A DNA stretch of 33,047 bases from Carboxylicivirga sp. M1479 (GTDB lineage: Bacteria; Bacteroidota; Bacteroidia; Bacteroidales; Marinilabiliaceae): assembly GCF_007097485.1 (NCBI RefSeq), contig NZ_VKDE01000041.1, forward strand, positions 1 to 33,047. The letters run 5' to 3'. Numbering within the stretch: position 1 is the stretch's first letter; each line of letters opens with the position of its first letter. The translations under genes were made by a program, and so were the position numbers. The notes beneath the pieces were generated by a model. That model saw only the letters and a program-made list of their open reading frames with translations. It made no database searches and was not told where the DNA came from. Positions 16,408 to 25,158 of this stretch are shown here, piece after piece.

Positions 16408-16854
16408 AGTGTCCTTTTTAGGTTTAGGTAACTAAGATATTGATTAAATCAATAATTCACTGAGCATTCTCATGTTTTTGTACTACGTTGAACTATAAAC
16501 GTCAGTAATTCGGCACTCGAATATTGAATTTAGTGTTAAAAATAGTTAAACTTCAAATTTTCAGAACATGCCTTTTCATTACTATCATCAACACATATCT
16601 AAATTAAACATCAATTGTTCTTCATGAATTACACTCTTAAATGTCATTTGTAATCTGCACATTACAATTATCTATCGAATTTATTACTTCGATATTCTAA
16701 AAGATAAGACCTCTTTTTAGGGTTAATAAAGACCTAAAACTCTCGAATAGACCTAATAATGAAGATTGCACAGTAACTAAAAACAGCTTTTCTTTGCAGC
16801 GCAAAACAGATAATTACGCACAAATAATAATTAGTACAGGTTAACAGGCAAATT
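16408..16854. other. Intergenic region between ptrB and pflB
   Basis: 447 bases with no protein-like frame, very AT-rich. It contains the divergent 5' regions of ptrB and pflB; a possible pflB promoter is listed separately. No recognisable FNR/CRP palindrome was found by eye. Confidence 0.6.
16765..16796 (+). promoter_or_regulatory. Possible pflB promoter
   Basis: ATTG (16765-16768) and TTTCTTTG (16789-16796) are separated by 20 bases and resemble the Bacteroidota -33 TTTG and -7 TAnnTTTG boxes with one mismatch each. The 5' UTR would be about 50 bases. Confidence 0.35.
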
Positions 16855-19086
16855 ATGAGTAAAATTAAAGAAGCTTTCGTAAATGGTTCGTGGAACGAAC
16901 AGGTAAACGTTAGAGATTTTGTTCAAAAAAACATCACACCTTTTGATGGTGATAGTTCTTTCTTAAGTGGAGCTACTGAAAGAACAAAAAAACTTTGGGA
17001 CATCTGTCTTGAAGCAATTAAAGAGGAAAGAGCCAACAATGGTGTTCGTTCAATCGACACTGAAGCTGTTTCTTCAATTGTATCTCACGAAGCAGGATAC
17101 ATTCAAAAAGACCTTGAATTAATCGTTGGTCTACAAACTGATGAATTACTAAAGCGTGCCATGAAACCTTATGGTGGTATTGCTGTAGTTGAAAAAGCTT
17201 GCGAAGAGCAAGGTTTAGAAGTTTCTGACCGCGTAAAAGATATTTTCCGCAACTACGCAAAGACTCACAACGATGGTGTTTTTGATGTATATACTGACGA
17301 AATTCGTAAGTACCGTTCATTAGGATTCTTAACTGGTTTACCTGATAACTACGCTCGTGGTCGTATCATTGGTGACTACCGTCGTTTAGCACTATACGGT
17401 ATTGACACATTAGTAGCTGCTAAAAAAGCTGACTTACAAGGATTAGTTGGACCTATGTCTGACGAGAAAATCCGTTTACGTGAAGAAGTTGCTGAGCAAA
17501 TCAAAGCTTTAATCCAGATTAAAGAGCTAGGTAACAAGTACGGTTTAGATCTAAGTCGTCCGGCTGAATCGGCACAAGAGGCTGTTCAGTGGGTTTACAT
17601 GGCTTACCTATCTGCTGTAAAAGAGCAAGATGGTGCAGCTATGTCATTGGGTAACGTATCTTCATTCATCGATATTTATATGGAGTACGATTTGGCTAAC
17701 GGTAACATTACTGAGGAATTAGCTCAGGAATTTATCGACCAGTTCGTAATGAAGTTACGCGTTGTACGTCACCTACGTATGAATGCATACAATGAGATTT
17801 TTGCTGGTGACCCAACTTGGGTAACTGAAGCAATCGGTGGTAAATTAATGGATGGTCGTCATAAGATCACTAAGACATCATACCGTTTCTTACAGACATT
17901 ATATAACTTAGGTGCATCACCTGAGCCAAATATGACTGTTCTTTGGTCATCAAGCCTTCCTGAAGGATTCAAGAAATTCTGTGCGCAGGTTTCTATCGAT
18001 ACATCATCAATCCAGTATGAGAATGATGACTTAATGACCAGCACACGTGACTCTGATGATTACGGTATTGCTTGTTGTGTATCATTCCAAGAAATTGGTA
18101 AGCAAATCCAATTCTTCGGTGCACGTACCAACCTTGCTAAAACGCTATTATTAGCTATTAACGGTGGACGTTGTGAGTTATCAGGAAAAACAATCGTTGA
18201 GGGTATCCCTGCACTAAAGAGCGATAAGCTTGACTTTGATGAAGTAATGGCTAACTATAAATTAGCAATGAAAGACGTTGCTCGTGTTTACAACGAGTCA
18301 ATGAACATCATCCATTACATGCACGATAAGTACTACTACGAGAAATCACAGATGGCTTTTGTTGACACAAATCCAGCAATAAACTTAGCTTACGGTATGG
18401 CTGGTTTGTCAATTGTAGCTGATTCATTATCTGCCATCAAGCATGCTGATGTAACAGTTGTTCGTAATGAAGATGGCTTATCGTCACAATTCCTTATCAA
18501 CGGTGAATTCCCTTGCTATGGTAACGATGATGACCGTGTTGATAACTTAGCTGTTGAAATTTCTAACCACTTTAACCAGTTGTTATGTGGTTTAGATACT
18601 TACAAAAACGCTGAACCAACAATGTCAATCCTTACAATTACATCTAACGTAGTTTACGGATTGAAAACTGGTGCTACTCCTGATGGACGTGAGCAAGGTG
18701 TTCCTTTCGCTCCAGGTGCTAACCCAATGCACGGACGTGATAAGAACGGTGCTATTGCTTCATTAAACTCAGTAGCAAAATTAGACTACAAAAATGCCTT
18801 GGATGGTATCTCAAATACTTTCAGCATTATCCCTAAATCATTAGGTGCTGACGCTGATATTCGTAATGAGAACCTAGTAACTATGATGGATGCATACTTC
18901 TCAAAAGAAGCTCACCACTTGAACGTGAATGTTCTTGACCGTGAGTTATTGGAAGATGCCATGGAAAATCCAGGAGAATACCCTCAGTTAACAATCCGTG
19001 TATCGGGTTACGCTGTAAACTTTGTTCGCCTAACACGCGAGCAGCAGCTTGAGGTTATCTCACGTAGCTTCCATAGCAACATGTAA
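16855..19086 (+). CDS. pflB: Formate C-acetyltransferase (pyruvate formate-lyase)
   Basis: The 743-residue glycyl-radical enzyme converts pyruvate and CoA to acetyl-CoA and formate without oxygen. The active site Cys407-Cys408 lies in GIACCVS, and the radical glycine is Gly718 in RVSGYAVNF, 25 residues from the end. Both are in the positions expected from E. coli PflB, so this is a true PFL and not another glycyl-radical family member. Codon use is strongly biased (CGT for Arg, GGT for Gly), which suggests high expression. The activase gene pflA follows after a hairpin. The module implies anaerobic mixed-acid fermentation. Confidence 0.98.
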   Translation: MSKIKEAFVNGSWNEQVNVRDFVQKNITPFDGDSSFLSGATERTKKLWDICLEAIKEERANNGVRSIDTEAVSSIVSHEAGYIQKDLELIVGLQTDELLKRAMKPYGGIAVVEKACEEQGLEVSDRVKDIFRNYAKTHNDGVFDVYTDEIRKYRSLGFLTGLPDNYARGRIIGDYRRLALYGIDTLVAAKKADLQGLVGPMSDEKIRLREEVAEQIKALIQIKELGNKYGLDLSRPAESAQEAVQWVYMAYLSAVKEQDGAAMSLGNVSSFIDIYMEYDLANGNITEELAQEFIDQFVMKLRVVRHLRMNAYNEIFAGDPTWVTEAIGGKLMDGRHKITKTSYRFLQTLYNLGASPEPNMTVLWSSSLPEGFKKFCAQVSIDTSSIQYENDDLMTSTRDSDDYGIACCVSFQEIGKQIQFFGARTNLAKTLLLAINGGRCELSGKTIVEGIPALKSDKLDFDEVMANYKLAMKDVARVYNESMNIIHYMHDKYYYEKSQMAFVDTNPAINLAYGMAGLSIVADSLSAIKHADVTVVRNEDGLSSQFLINGEFPCYGNDDDRVDNLAVEISNHFNQLLCGLDTYKNAEPTMSILTITSNVVYGLKTGATPDGREQGVPFAPGANPMHGRDKNGAIASLNSVAKLDYKNALDGISNTFSIIPKSLGADADIRNENLVTMMDAYFSKEAHHLNVNVLDRELLEDAMENPGEYPQLTIRVSGYAVNFVRLTREQQLEVISRSFHSNM

Positions 19087-19110
19087 TAACAAAGTACAAA
19101 AGGATAAAAT

Positions 19111-19145
19111 AAGGCAGAAGTTTGGTTGAACTAAACTTCTGCCTT
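19111..19145 (+). terminator. Hairpin between pflB and pflA
   Basis: A perfect 13-bp stem (AAGGCAGAAGTTT at 19111-19123 with AAACTTCTGCCTT at 19133-19145). There is no long T-run after it, so it may be a partial terminator or an mRNA-processing/stability hairpin that lowers pflA expression relative to pflB. Confidence 0.65.
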
Positions 19146-19174
19146 TGCCTTATTAACAAACTAACAAATTACAC

Positions 19175-19900
19175 ATGCTAAGAGTACATTCATTTGAGTC
19201 ATTAGGCACCTACGATGGTCCGGGTATACGCTTAGTTGCGTTTTTGCAAGGATGTAATTTCAAATGCCTCTATTGTGCCAATGCCGATACCATTGAATTA
19301 AAAGGTGGTAAAGAAACTTCAGCTGAAGAAATTTTGGGCATGGCTGAAAATCAGCGTCCTTTCTTTGGTAAAAAAGGTGGTCTTACCTTCTCGGGTGGCG
19401 AACCTTTGGTACAGGCAAAACAGTTACTTCCGGTTGTAAAAGCACTGAAAGAAAAAGGTTTTCATATCTGCATCGATACTAATGGCAGCATTTTGAATGA
19501 TGATGTGAAAGAAGTATTGCAGTACACGGACATTATATTACTTGACATTAAGCACATTAACAATGAGCAACATCAATTTCTGACAGGAAAAGGTAATGAA
19601 AAGACCTTGGCGTTTGTTGATTATCTTGCAGAGATTAAGAAACCTATTTGGTTGCGTTACGTATTGGTGCCTGGACATAGTGATAAGACGGAGCATTTGC
19701 ATCAGTTAGGTGAGCACTTCAAAGCTTATGACAATGTTGAAAAACTTGAAATACAACCGTATCATGAATTAGGAGCTCATAAATATGAGCACTTAGGTTG
19801 GGAATACCAGTTAAAAGGTGTGAAAGCCAACACTACAGAGCAGTTAAATGCTGCACGCGATATATTTAACACTTACTTTAAAGAAGTAGTAATAAACTAA
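19175..19900 (+). CDS. pflA: Pyruvate formate-lyase activating enzyme
   Basis: The 241-residue radical SAM protein abstracts hydrogen from Gly718 of PflB to create the glycyl radical. The [4Fe-4S] motif is Cys27-x3-Cys31-x2-Cys34 in GCNFKCLYCAN. Other family strings are FESLGTYDGPGIRLVAF at the N-terminus and LTFSGGEPLVQ. It is a short activase with no additional ferredoxin-type insertion, as normal for PflA. It lies 88 bases after pflB and 72 bases before the MFS gene. Confidence 0.97.
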   Translation: MLRVHSFESLGTYDGPGIRLVAFLQGCNFKCLYCANADTIELKGGKETSAEEILGMAENQRPFFGKKGGLTFSGGEPLVQAKQLLPVVKALKEKGFHICIDTNGSILNDDVKEVLQYTDIILLDIKHINNEQHQFLTGKGNEKTLAFVDYLAEIKKPIWLRYVLVPGHSDKTEHLHQLGEHFKAYDNVEKLEIQPYHELGAHKYEHLGWEYQLKGVKANTTEQLNAARDIFNTYFKEVVIN

Positions 19901-19972
19901 GCAACTTAATACAACTATTTAAAGTAAGCTCCCAAAAGGAGTCAAAATAACAATTGAGAATAAAACAATATA

Positions 19973-21295
19973 ATGACAACTTCGACAGATAAAAAAATTA
20001 AAAACCGTTGGCTGATAGCATTAGCTGGTGTAAGCGTACACATGTCAATCGGTTCTATTTATGCCTGGAGCAAATTAGGTTCTATGGTGGAAAAACAAGT
20101 TAGCGCAGGATGGTCTTTACAACAAATCACGACTGTTTTTAGTATCGCTATCTTCTTTTTAGGTGTATCTGCTGCTTTTATGGGTAAAGTGGTAGAGCGC
20201 AAAGGCCCTCGTTTTACTGGTACTGTTGCAGGTATCTTTTTCGGTGTTGGTGTAACGCTTGGTGGATTAGCACTAATGCTTGAAAATTTGTATTTATTGT
20301 ATGCCACTTACGGTATGATTGGTGGCATCGGTCTTGGTATGGGTTATGTAACACCTGTTTCAACCATGGTAAAATGGTTTCCAGACAGACGTGGATTAGC
20401 AACAGGTTTAGCAATTATGGGATTTGGTTTAGGAGCAGCCATTCAAATATATTTAATTAAGAATGTGTTCCCAGCCTTTGGCATTGAGTCTATCTCAACC
20501 ATCTTATTAATCTTAGGACCTGTTTATGGTGTTATCATGCTAGGTGCAGCACAATACCTTGAAAAGCCACCGGTTGATTGGTTACCTGAAGGCTACAACC
20601 CAGAAGAGTTAGCCAAAGCAGGTAAAGCTCCAAAGAAAGACTTATCGAACATTACGGCTAACGAATCATTAAAAACAGCTCGTTTCTATTTCCTATGGGC
20701 AATCTTGTTCATTAATGTAACAAGTGGTATTGCTTTAATTTCTGTAGCCAACTCAATGGGACGTGAAATCGTTATGTTGTCTGTTGAGGCAGCAGCAGTA
20801 CTGGTAATGCTAATGAGTATGTTTAATGCATTTGGTCGTTTAGGTTGGTCAACACTGTCTGATTACATCGGACGTCCTGCAACATACATTTCATTCTTTG
20901 TAATTCAAATAGCTGCATTTTATTACTTAACTACCTTCTTTGGTGGTAGCATTTCTGATGCAGGTAAAATTGGTTTCCAGGTAGCATTCCTTATCATCCT
21001 TACTTGTTATGGTGGTGGTTTTGCAACCGTTCCTGCTTTTATTGGTGATTTATTCGGAACGAAAGAACTAGGTGCCATACACGGATACATTCTAACAGCA
21101 TGGGCTTTGGCTGGTATTGCGGGTCCACAAATCATTTCTTACTTAAAAGATACGACTGGTTCTTACCAGGAAGCACTTTATTATCTTATTGGTTTCTTAT
21201 TCTTAGGTTTGGTGTCATCTATCCTACTAATACTTAACACTAATAAGTTAAGAAAAAAGCAAGAGGAAGAAGCCGAATTAAAAATGGCAGCTTAA
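19973..21295 (+). CDS. MFS transporter of the oxalate/formate antiporter (OFA) family
   Basis: The 440-residue inner-membrane protein has about 12 hydrophobic segments and the OFA hallmark HMSIGSIYAWS in the first segment; a charged cytoplasmic loop follows segment 6 (about 200-230, LEKPPVDWLPEGYNPEE). OFA members exchange or transport small organic acids such as oxalate, formate, lactate or pyruvate. Because it follows pflB and pflA on the same strand, formate export or pyruvate/lactate movement is plausible, but the substrate is inferred from context only. The C-terminus is a Lys/Glu-rich tail. Confidence 0.9.
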   Translation: MTTSTDKKIKNRWLIALAGVSVHMSIGSIYAWSKLGSMVEKQVSAGWSLQQITTVFSIAIFFLGVSAAFMGKVVERKGPRFTGTVAGIFFGVGVTLGGLALMLENLYLLYATYGMIGGIGLGMGYVTPVSTMVKWFPDRRGLATGLAIMGFGLGAAIQIYLIKNVFPAFGIESISTILLILGPVYGVIMLGAAQYLEKPPVDWLPEGYNPEELAKAGKAPKKDLSNITANESLKTARFYFLWAILFINVTSGIALISVANSMGREIVMLSVEAAAVLVMLMSMFNAFGRLGWSTLSDYIGRPATYISFFVIQIAAFYYLTTFFGGSISDAGKIGFQVAFLIILTCYGGGFATVPAFIGDLFGTKELGAIHGYILTAWALAGIAGPQIISYLKDTTGSYQEALYYLIGFLFLGLVSSILLILNTNKLRKKQEEEAELKMAA

Positions 21296-21320
21296 TAATA
21301 TTATACAATACTTTAGTTTA

Positions 21321-21351
21321 AAGAGCATCCATCTGGGTGCTCTTTTCTTTT
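21321..21351 (+). terminator. Terminator after the pfl cluster
   Basis: A 10-bp stem (AAGAGCATCC / GGGTGCTCTT, one T-G pair) with loop ATCT, followed by a T-rich run, 25 bases after the MFS stop. Confidence 0.85.
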
Positions 21352-21464
21352 GTTTTAAAGGGTAATCTCATTCAATTTCTTAGTTTTGTATACACTATAA
21401 GTTATGCCTCAAATCCATTTATACAGATTGCCATGAATAAGAAAGTATTTCCGGCTGTTTTGAT

Positions 21465-22583
21465 ATGCTTCACAGTGGTCATGTTGCCTTTTTTAAAGAA
21501 GCGTCACAATATGGTGAACTGCATGTTGGTATAGGTTCGGATAATACCATTAGTGAACTCAAAGGTCGTGATACAATTAATTGTGAAGCAGAACGTCTTT
21601 ATATGATCCAATCCATCAAATTCGTTAAGGAGGCCTTTGTAAACTCAGGCTCTGGCATTATGGATTTTGAGCACGAAGTAAGAACTTTACAACCCGATTA
21701 CTTTGTTGTTAATGAAGATGGATTCTCTCCAGCTAAAGAAGAGTTGTGTAATGAGCTAGGCATTAAGCTGAAAGTTCTGGAGCGAATTCCTGAAATAGGC
21801 TTACCCAAACGTTCAACCACTGATATACGCACATCGGATAACTGCTTATTGCCCTATCGCATTGATTTGGCTGGCACATGGATTGACCAACCATACGTAT
21901 CCAAGCACCATGCTGGATGGGCTATAACCCTATCGCTCGAACCAATAATCGAATACAACGAACGTTGTGGCATGTCAACGTCTACGCGAAACGCTGCAAA
22001 AAGAATATGGCCACATTATCTGCCGATTGACAGACCAGAAAAATTGGCTGAAATGTTGTTCAAATATGAAAACTCGCCGGGCGCAGAACTTGTGTCTGGA
22101 GCACAAGATGCCATTGGCATTTGCATGCCAGGACTCGTTAGACATTATTACAATGGGGAGTATTGGCCAAATAAATTCGAGTCGATCCATAACGAAGAGA
22201 TTCTAACTTGGCTAGAGGAACATATTTACATGGTGCTTTTATGGCCACGCAAAAGCGATCTGGATCTTTTGAAGCAAACCGATATTAATCCAGAAAACAC
22301 CAAAGCCTTGGCCGATGCGTCCAATGGAGCCTGGGAAGCGATAAAAAATAGAGACTTAGGAAGATTTGCCCAAACATTCTCAGATTCTTTTGATGCCCAA
22401 AAAGCAATGTTCCCTGCCATGGTTAATTCGGATATTAATGCTGCAATTGACAAGTACAAGGATGAAGCTTTAGCTTGGAAGCTAGCGGGTGCTGGAGGTG
22501 GTGGTTACCTCATATTGGTAGCCGAAAAACCAATTAAGGGTGCTATGAAAATAAAGATCAGAAGAAAGAATTTAAGCGTCTAA
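21465..22583 (+). CDS. Nucleotidyltransferase-GHMP kinase fusion, N-terminus disrupted
   Basis: The 372-residue frame has an N-terminal cytidylyltransferase-like half (MLHSGHVAFF with the HxGH motif; VNEDG near residue 87) and a GHMP-kinase-like half (LLPYRIDLAGTW, GAELVSGAQDAIG, and LAGAGGGGYL near the end). The expected first strand, ending in SGCFDM before LHSGH, is readable only in this frame just upstream, where it meets a stop. A plausible MNKKVF start at 21433 lies in another frame. A deletion of one or four bases near 21445-21452 would explain this. The gene is either a recent pseudogene, a start-truncated protein or a sequence error. The role is probably sugar activation (kinase plus nucleotidylyl transfer); the substrate is unknown. 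Confidence 0.75.
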   Translation: MLHSGHVAFFKEASQYGELHVGIGSDNTISELKGRDTINCEAERLYMIQSIKFVKEAFVNSGSGIMDFEHEVRTLQPDYFVVNEDGFSPAKEELCNELGIKLKVLERIPEIGLPKRSTTDIRTSDNCLLPYRIDLAGTWIDQPYVSKHHAGWAITLSLEPIIEYNERCGMSTSTRNAAKRIWPHYLPIDRPEKLAEMLFKYENSPGAELVSGAQDAIGICMPGLVRHYYNGEYWPNKFESIHNEEILTWLEEHIYMVLLWPRKSDLDLLKQTDINPENTKALADASNGAWEAIKNRDLGRFAQTFSDSFDAQKAMFPAMVNSDINAAIDKYKDEALAWKLAGAGGGGYLILVAEKPIKGAMKIKIRRKNLSV

Positions 22584-22586
22584 CGC

Positions 22587-22623
22587 AAAAAAGGTTTAGA
22601 GCATATTATGCTTTAAACCTTTT
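22587..22623. terminator. Shared terminator of two convergent genes
   Basis: A long inverted repeat, AAAAGGTTTA(GA)GCATA against TATGC(TT)TAAACCTTTT. It overlaps the last codons of the radical SAM gene (stop at 22606-22608) and follows the fusion gene by four bases, with A/T tracts at both ends, so it can serve both strands. Confidence 0.75.
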
Positions 22624-23544
22624 ACCTTGCCAGCTATCCAGTTCTGCCAATCGCTTCTCTATTTTAGCCACAAATTCAAAGTTTTTGATTCCCCACTTGG
22701 GTGCTACCAACAAATCGTATGGAGCCTGACTAATAAAGCGCTCCATAACAATATTGGGGTTCATAAGCTCAACAAACTCTACGACTAGATCAATAAACTC
22801 TTCGGCCGAATACAAGTTGAAGTGACTGGGATTTTGCTCATATAATGTTTCAAAAGCACTGCCTTTTACAATTTGTAATTGGTGTAACTTTAAAAAGCTA
22901 ATGGGTAGTTTCGATACTTCATCAGCATGTTTTAACAACTGCTCCCTATCTTCTCCAGGTAAGCCCAGTATCAAATGCAAACCAACAGGAATACCAGCAG
23001 CAGCAATTCGTTGTGCAGCATCCACCGTTTCTTCATAAGAATGCCCACGATTGATGTTATCCAATGTGGTATTTAAGGTGGATTCGGCTCCCAATTCAAT
23101 GGCAATGTAGTAGTCTTTTTGCCATTTTTTCAAATGCTCCAATAAATCATCGGATATACAATCAGGTCGTGTACCAAGTATGATCCCTTCCACCTTAGGA
23201 TGATTTAAAGCCTGTTGATATTGGTCAATCAAAAACTCGGTTTCGCCATAGGTATTGCTATAAGCCTGAAAGTAGGCTAAGTATTGTTGAGCTTGATATT
23301 TGGGGCGAAAAAAGGAAGTGCCCTTATCAATCTGCTCCTGAATACTTAACTCAGGACCACAATACGACGGGTTAAACGTAGTATTATTACAAAAAGAACA
23401 ACCGCCCGTTCCTTTTGACCCATCTCTATTGGGACATGTAAAACCAGCGTTGATCGACACTTTCTGAACGCGCTCTCCAAACGTTCTTCTAATATATGAG
23501 CTATAATCGTTATAGCGTTTATCGTGCCCCCAGGGAAATTGCAT
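22606..23544 (-). CDS. TIGR01212 family radical SAM protein (YhcC-like)
   Basis: The 312-residue protein has a radical SAM cluster motif of the spaced type: Cys37-x11-Cys49-x2-Cys52 in CPNRDGSKGTGGCSFC. This, with the N-terminal RYNDYSSYIRRTFGERVQKV and LGTRPDC, marks the YhcC/TIGR01212 group. The reaction is not known. The ATG at 23544 is supported by a good promoter 20-50 bases upstream. The last codons overlap a terminator shared with the convergent gene. Confidence 0.92.
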   Translation of the reverse strand: MQFPWGHDKRYNDYSSYIRRTFGERVQKVSINAGFTCPNRDGSKGTGGCSFCNNTTFNPSYCGPELSIQEQIDKGTSFFRPKYQAQQYLAYFQAYSNTYGETEFLIDQYQQALNHPKVEGIILGTRPDCISDDLLEHLKKWQKDYYIAIELGAESTLNTTLDNINRGHSYEETVDAAQRIAAAGIPVGLHLILGLPGEDREQLLKHADEVSKLPISFLKLHQLQIVKGSAFETLYEQNPSHFNLYSAEEFIDLVVEFVELMNPNIVMERFISQAPYDLLVAPKWGIKNFEFVAKIEKRLAELDSWQGKRFKA

Positions 23545-23564
23545 ACGTCTATTTTTTTAGCTCG

Positions 23565-23593
23565 CAAAGATAAATAAAAAAGGATGTTTCAAA
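23565..23593 (-). promoter_or_regulatory. Promoter of the radical SAM gene
   Basis: On the minus strand TTTG (-33), 17 bases, then TATCTTTG (-7), a full match to the Bacteroidota consensus TTTG / TAnnTTTG with acceptable spacing. The predicted transcript would start about 10-15 bases before the ATG at 23544. Confidence 0.6.
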
Positions 23594-23724
23594 GAATCAC
23601 TTATCGGGAAAACACTGTACAATCCTTTCATCTTTTATGGAGACACTTAAAAACACTTAGTAATGCCCAACCTTATTTATCATGGGGAGTTTACCTCAGG
23701 GAAATTGCTTTTAAAACTAATTAC

Positions 23725-23777
23725 ACCCCCCGCCTGTCGGCACCCCTCCTAAAATTCAGGAGGGGACGGTTTTCCAT
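23725..23777. repeat. GC-rich palindromic intergenic element
   Basis: CCCCTCCT and AGGAGGGG form a perfect 8-bp stem with a short AT loop at about 23742-23765, inside a C-rich stretch unlike its surroundings. A 79-codon frame crosses it but looks non-coding. It lies between the promoter of the radical SAM gene and the 3' end of the lactonase gene. Confidence 0.5.
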
Positions 23778-23863
23778 CCCTCTCCTCCTTGCCAAGCAAA
23801 AGTACCACGAAGTTGGGAGGTAGTTAAAATGCTTAAAGGCGAAATCCTTGTAATTTATCTACC

Positions 23864-24952
23864 TTATTCAAACAATACACAAACGGGACTAAAAGCCTTT
23901 ATTTGACTTTTAAAAAGCAACAGCCCTGTATTCTCATCCCGCTTAAAAGCCACCAAGTTGTTCGAGTGTTGGTTGGCCACTACTAAAAACGCTCCATCCT
24001 TGGTCAAGGCGAAATTACGAGGCCACTCTCCCCTAACTGCCTCATGCCCCAATAAGGATAATTCTAAGCCACTATTCGAAACTTGATAGATGGCCAAGGA
24101 GTTATGTCCTCGATTAGAAGCATATAAGAAACGTCCATCGGGTGAAATATGAATATCGGCACAATAACTGTCCTGCGCATATCCCTCGGGTAGTGTTGAC
24201 AATGAAGAATGCAAACGCCATTTACCATCCTTTTTTGACACAACAGATACAGTACTGTTTAATTCGTTAATCACATATAATATTTCTTTTTTCGGATGCA
24301 TCGTTAAATGACGAGGGCCTGCTCCTGCTTCCATCTTAAGGCTATCCATACGCTTCAAACTACCGTTAAGCAACTCGTAAAAGATTAACTGATCAATGCC
24401 CAAATCCACAGCAATAGCCTTTTTTTCATCGGTAAACCAGATTGAATGCGCATGAGGTGCTTCTTGCCTTGGCGTAATACTTTGACCAGTATGCTGGGCT
24501 ACACCCACTAATGGGGAGAGCTCCCCTTTCATACTTACTTGTAGTTGCCCAATATTTCCACCCGTGTAGTTAGCCACAAGCACCTTACCAGACTTATTTA
24601 CATCCAAATGACAAGGGTGCGCTCCCCCGGTTTTGGAACTTGACAGCTTAGTCAGTCCTGAGTCGTTAATTTGATATGATTCAATGCCACCACTACCATC
24701 AACATCGGTTTCGTTTACAGCAAGCAATACGGTTTGTTCATTGGCAAAAGCCAAAAAAGATGGATTAGTGGTACTTGCCAATAACTCGCCCCCACTTAAG
24801 TGCCCATCATTATCCAATTCATATTTATATATCCCTTTACTATCTCCATCGGTATAGGTTCCAAGATAAAAGGCATAATTCTCTTTAGGTGCATTAAGCT
24901 GACAACCCACTAACACCGACATGGTCAATACAATACTAAATAACTTTATCAT
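23864..24952 (-). CDS. Lactonase-family beta-propeller lipoprotein (6-phosphogluconolactonase-like)
   Basis: The 362-residue product has a lipoprotein signal (lipobox LVGC) followed by a seven-bladed propeller of the YbhE/Pgl type. Typical strings are FYLGTYTDGDSKGIYKYEL, GGAHPCHLDVNKSGK, EAPHAHSIWFTD, GAGPRHLTMHP and ISPDGRFLYASNRGHNS. E. coli YbhE is a cytoplasmic 6-phosphogluconolactonase, but this protein is exported and anchored, so hydrolysis of another sugar lactone is likely. No pentose-phosphate genes are nearby. Confidence 0.9.
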   Translation of the reverse strand: MIKLFSIVLTMSVLVGCQLNAPKENYAFYLGTYTDGDSKGIYKYELDNDGHLSGGELLASTTNPSFLAFANEQTVLLAVNETDVDGSGGIESYQINDSGLTKLSSSKTGGAHPCHLDVNKSGKVLVANYTGGNIGQLQVSMKGELSPLVGVAQHTGQSITPRQEAPHAHSIWFTDEKKAIAVDLGIDQLIFYELLNGSLKRMDSLKMEAGAGPRHLTMHPKKEILYVINELNSTVSVVSKKDGKWRLHSSLSTLPEGYAQDSYCADIHISPDGRFLYASNRGHNSLAIYQVSNSGLELSLLGHEAVRGEWPRNFALTKDGAFLVVANQHSNNLVAFKRDENTGLLLFKSQIKAFSPVCVLFE

Positions 24953-25158
24953 GGCATATGCTTTACAGTAACTAAAAATATTTGAGGATAAGGAACAAAG
25001 TGAAAAACTAAATGAATAGATATTTTCAAACTGTGTTAAAGGTAATTATTTCGTATTAATTTAATAAGCTAAAGCATATACATGACGTTTGTTTGCTTCG
25101 ATCATAACTTGATTTATTACTTTAGCCTCCAACAAACAAGTTTAAAAGGAAAATACTC

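Noticed and set aside
21337-21534. 65-codon frame before the nucleotidyltransferase-kinase fusion
   Set aside because: Not a separate gene; its last third holds the displaced natural start (MNKKVF) of the fusion gene in the wrong frame.
23584-23823. 79-codon plus-strand frame
   Set aside because: It runs through a promoter and a C-rich palindrome, has no family features, and its composition looks non-coding.
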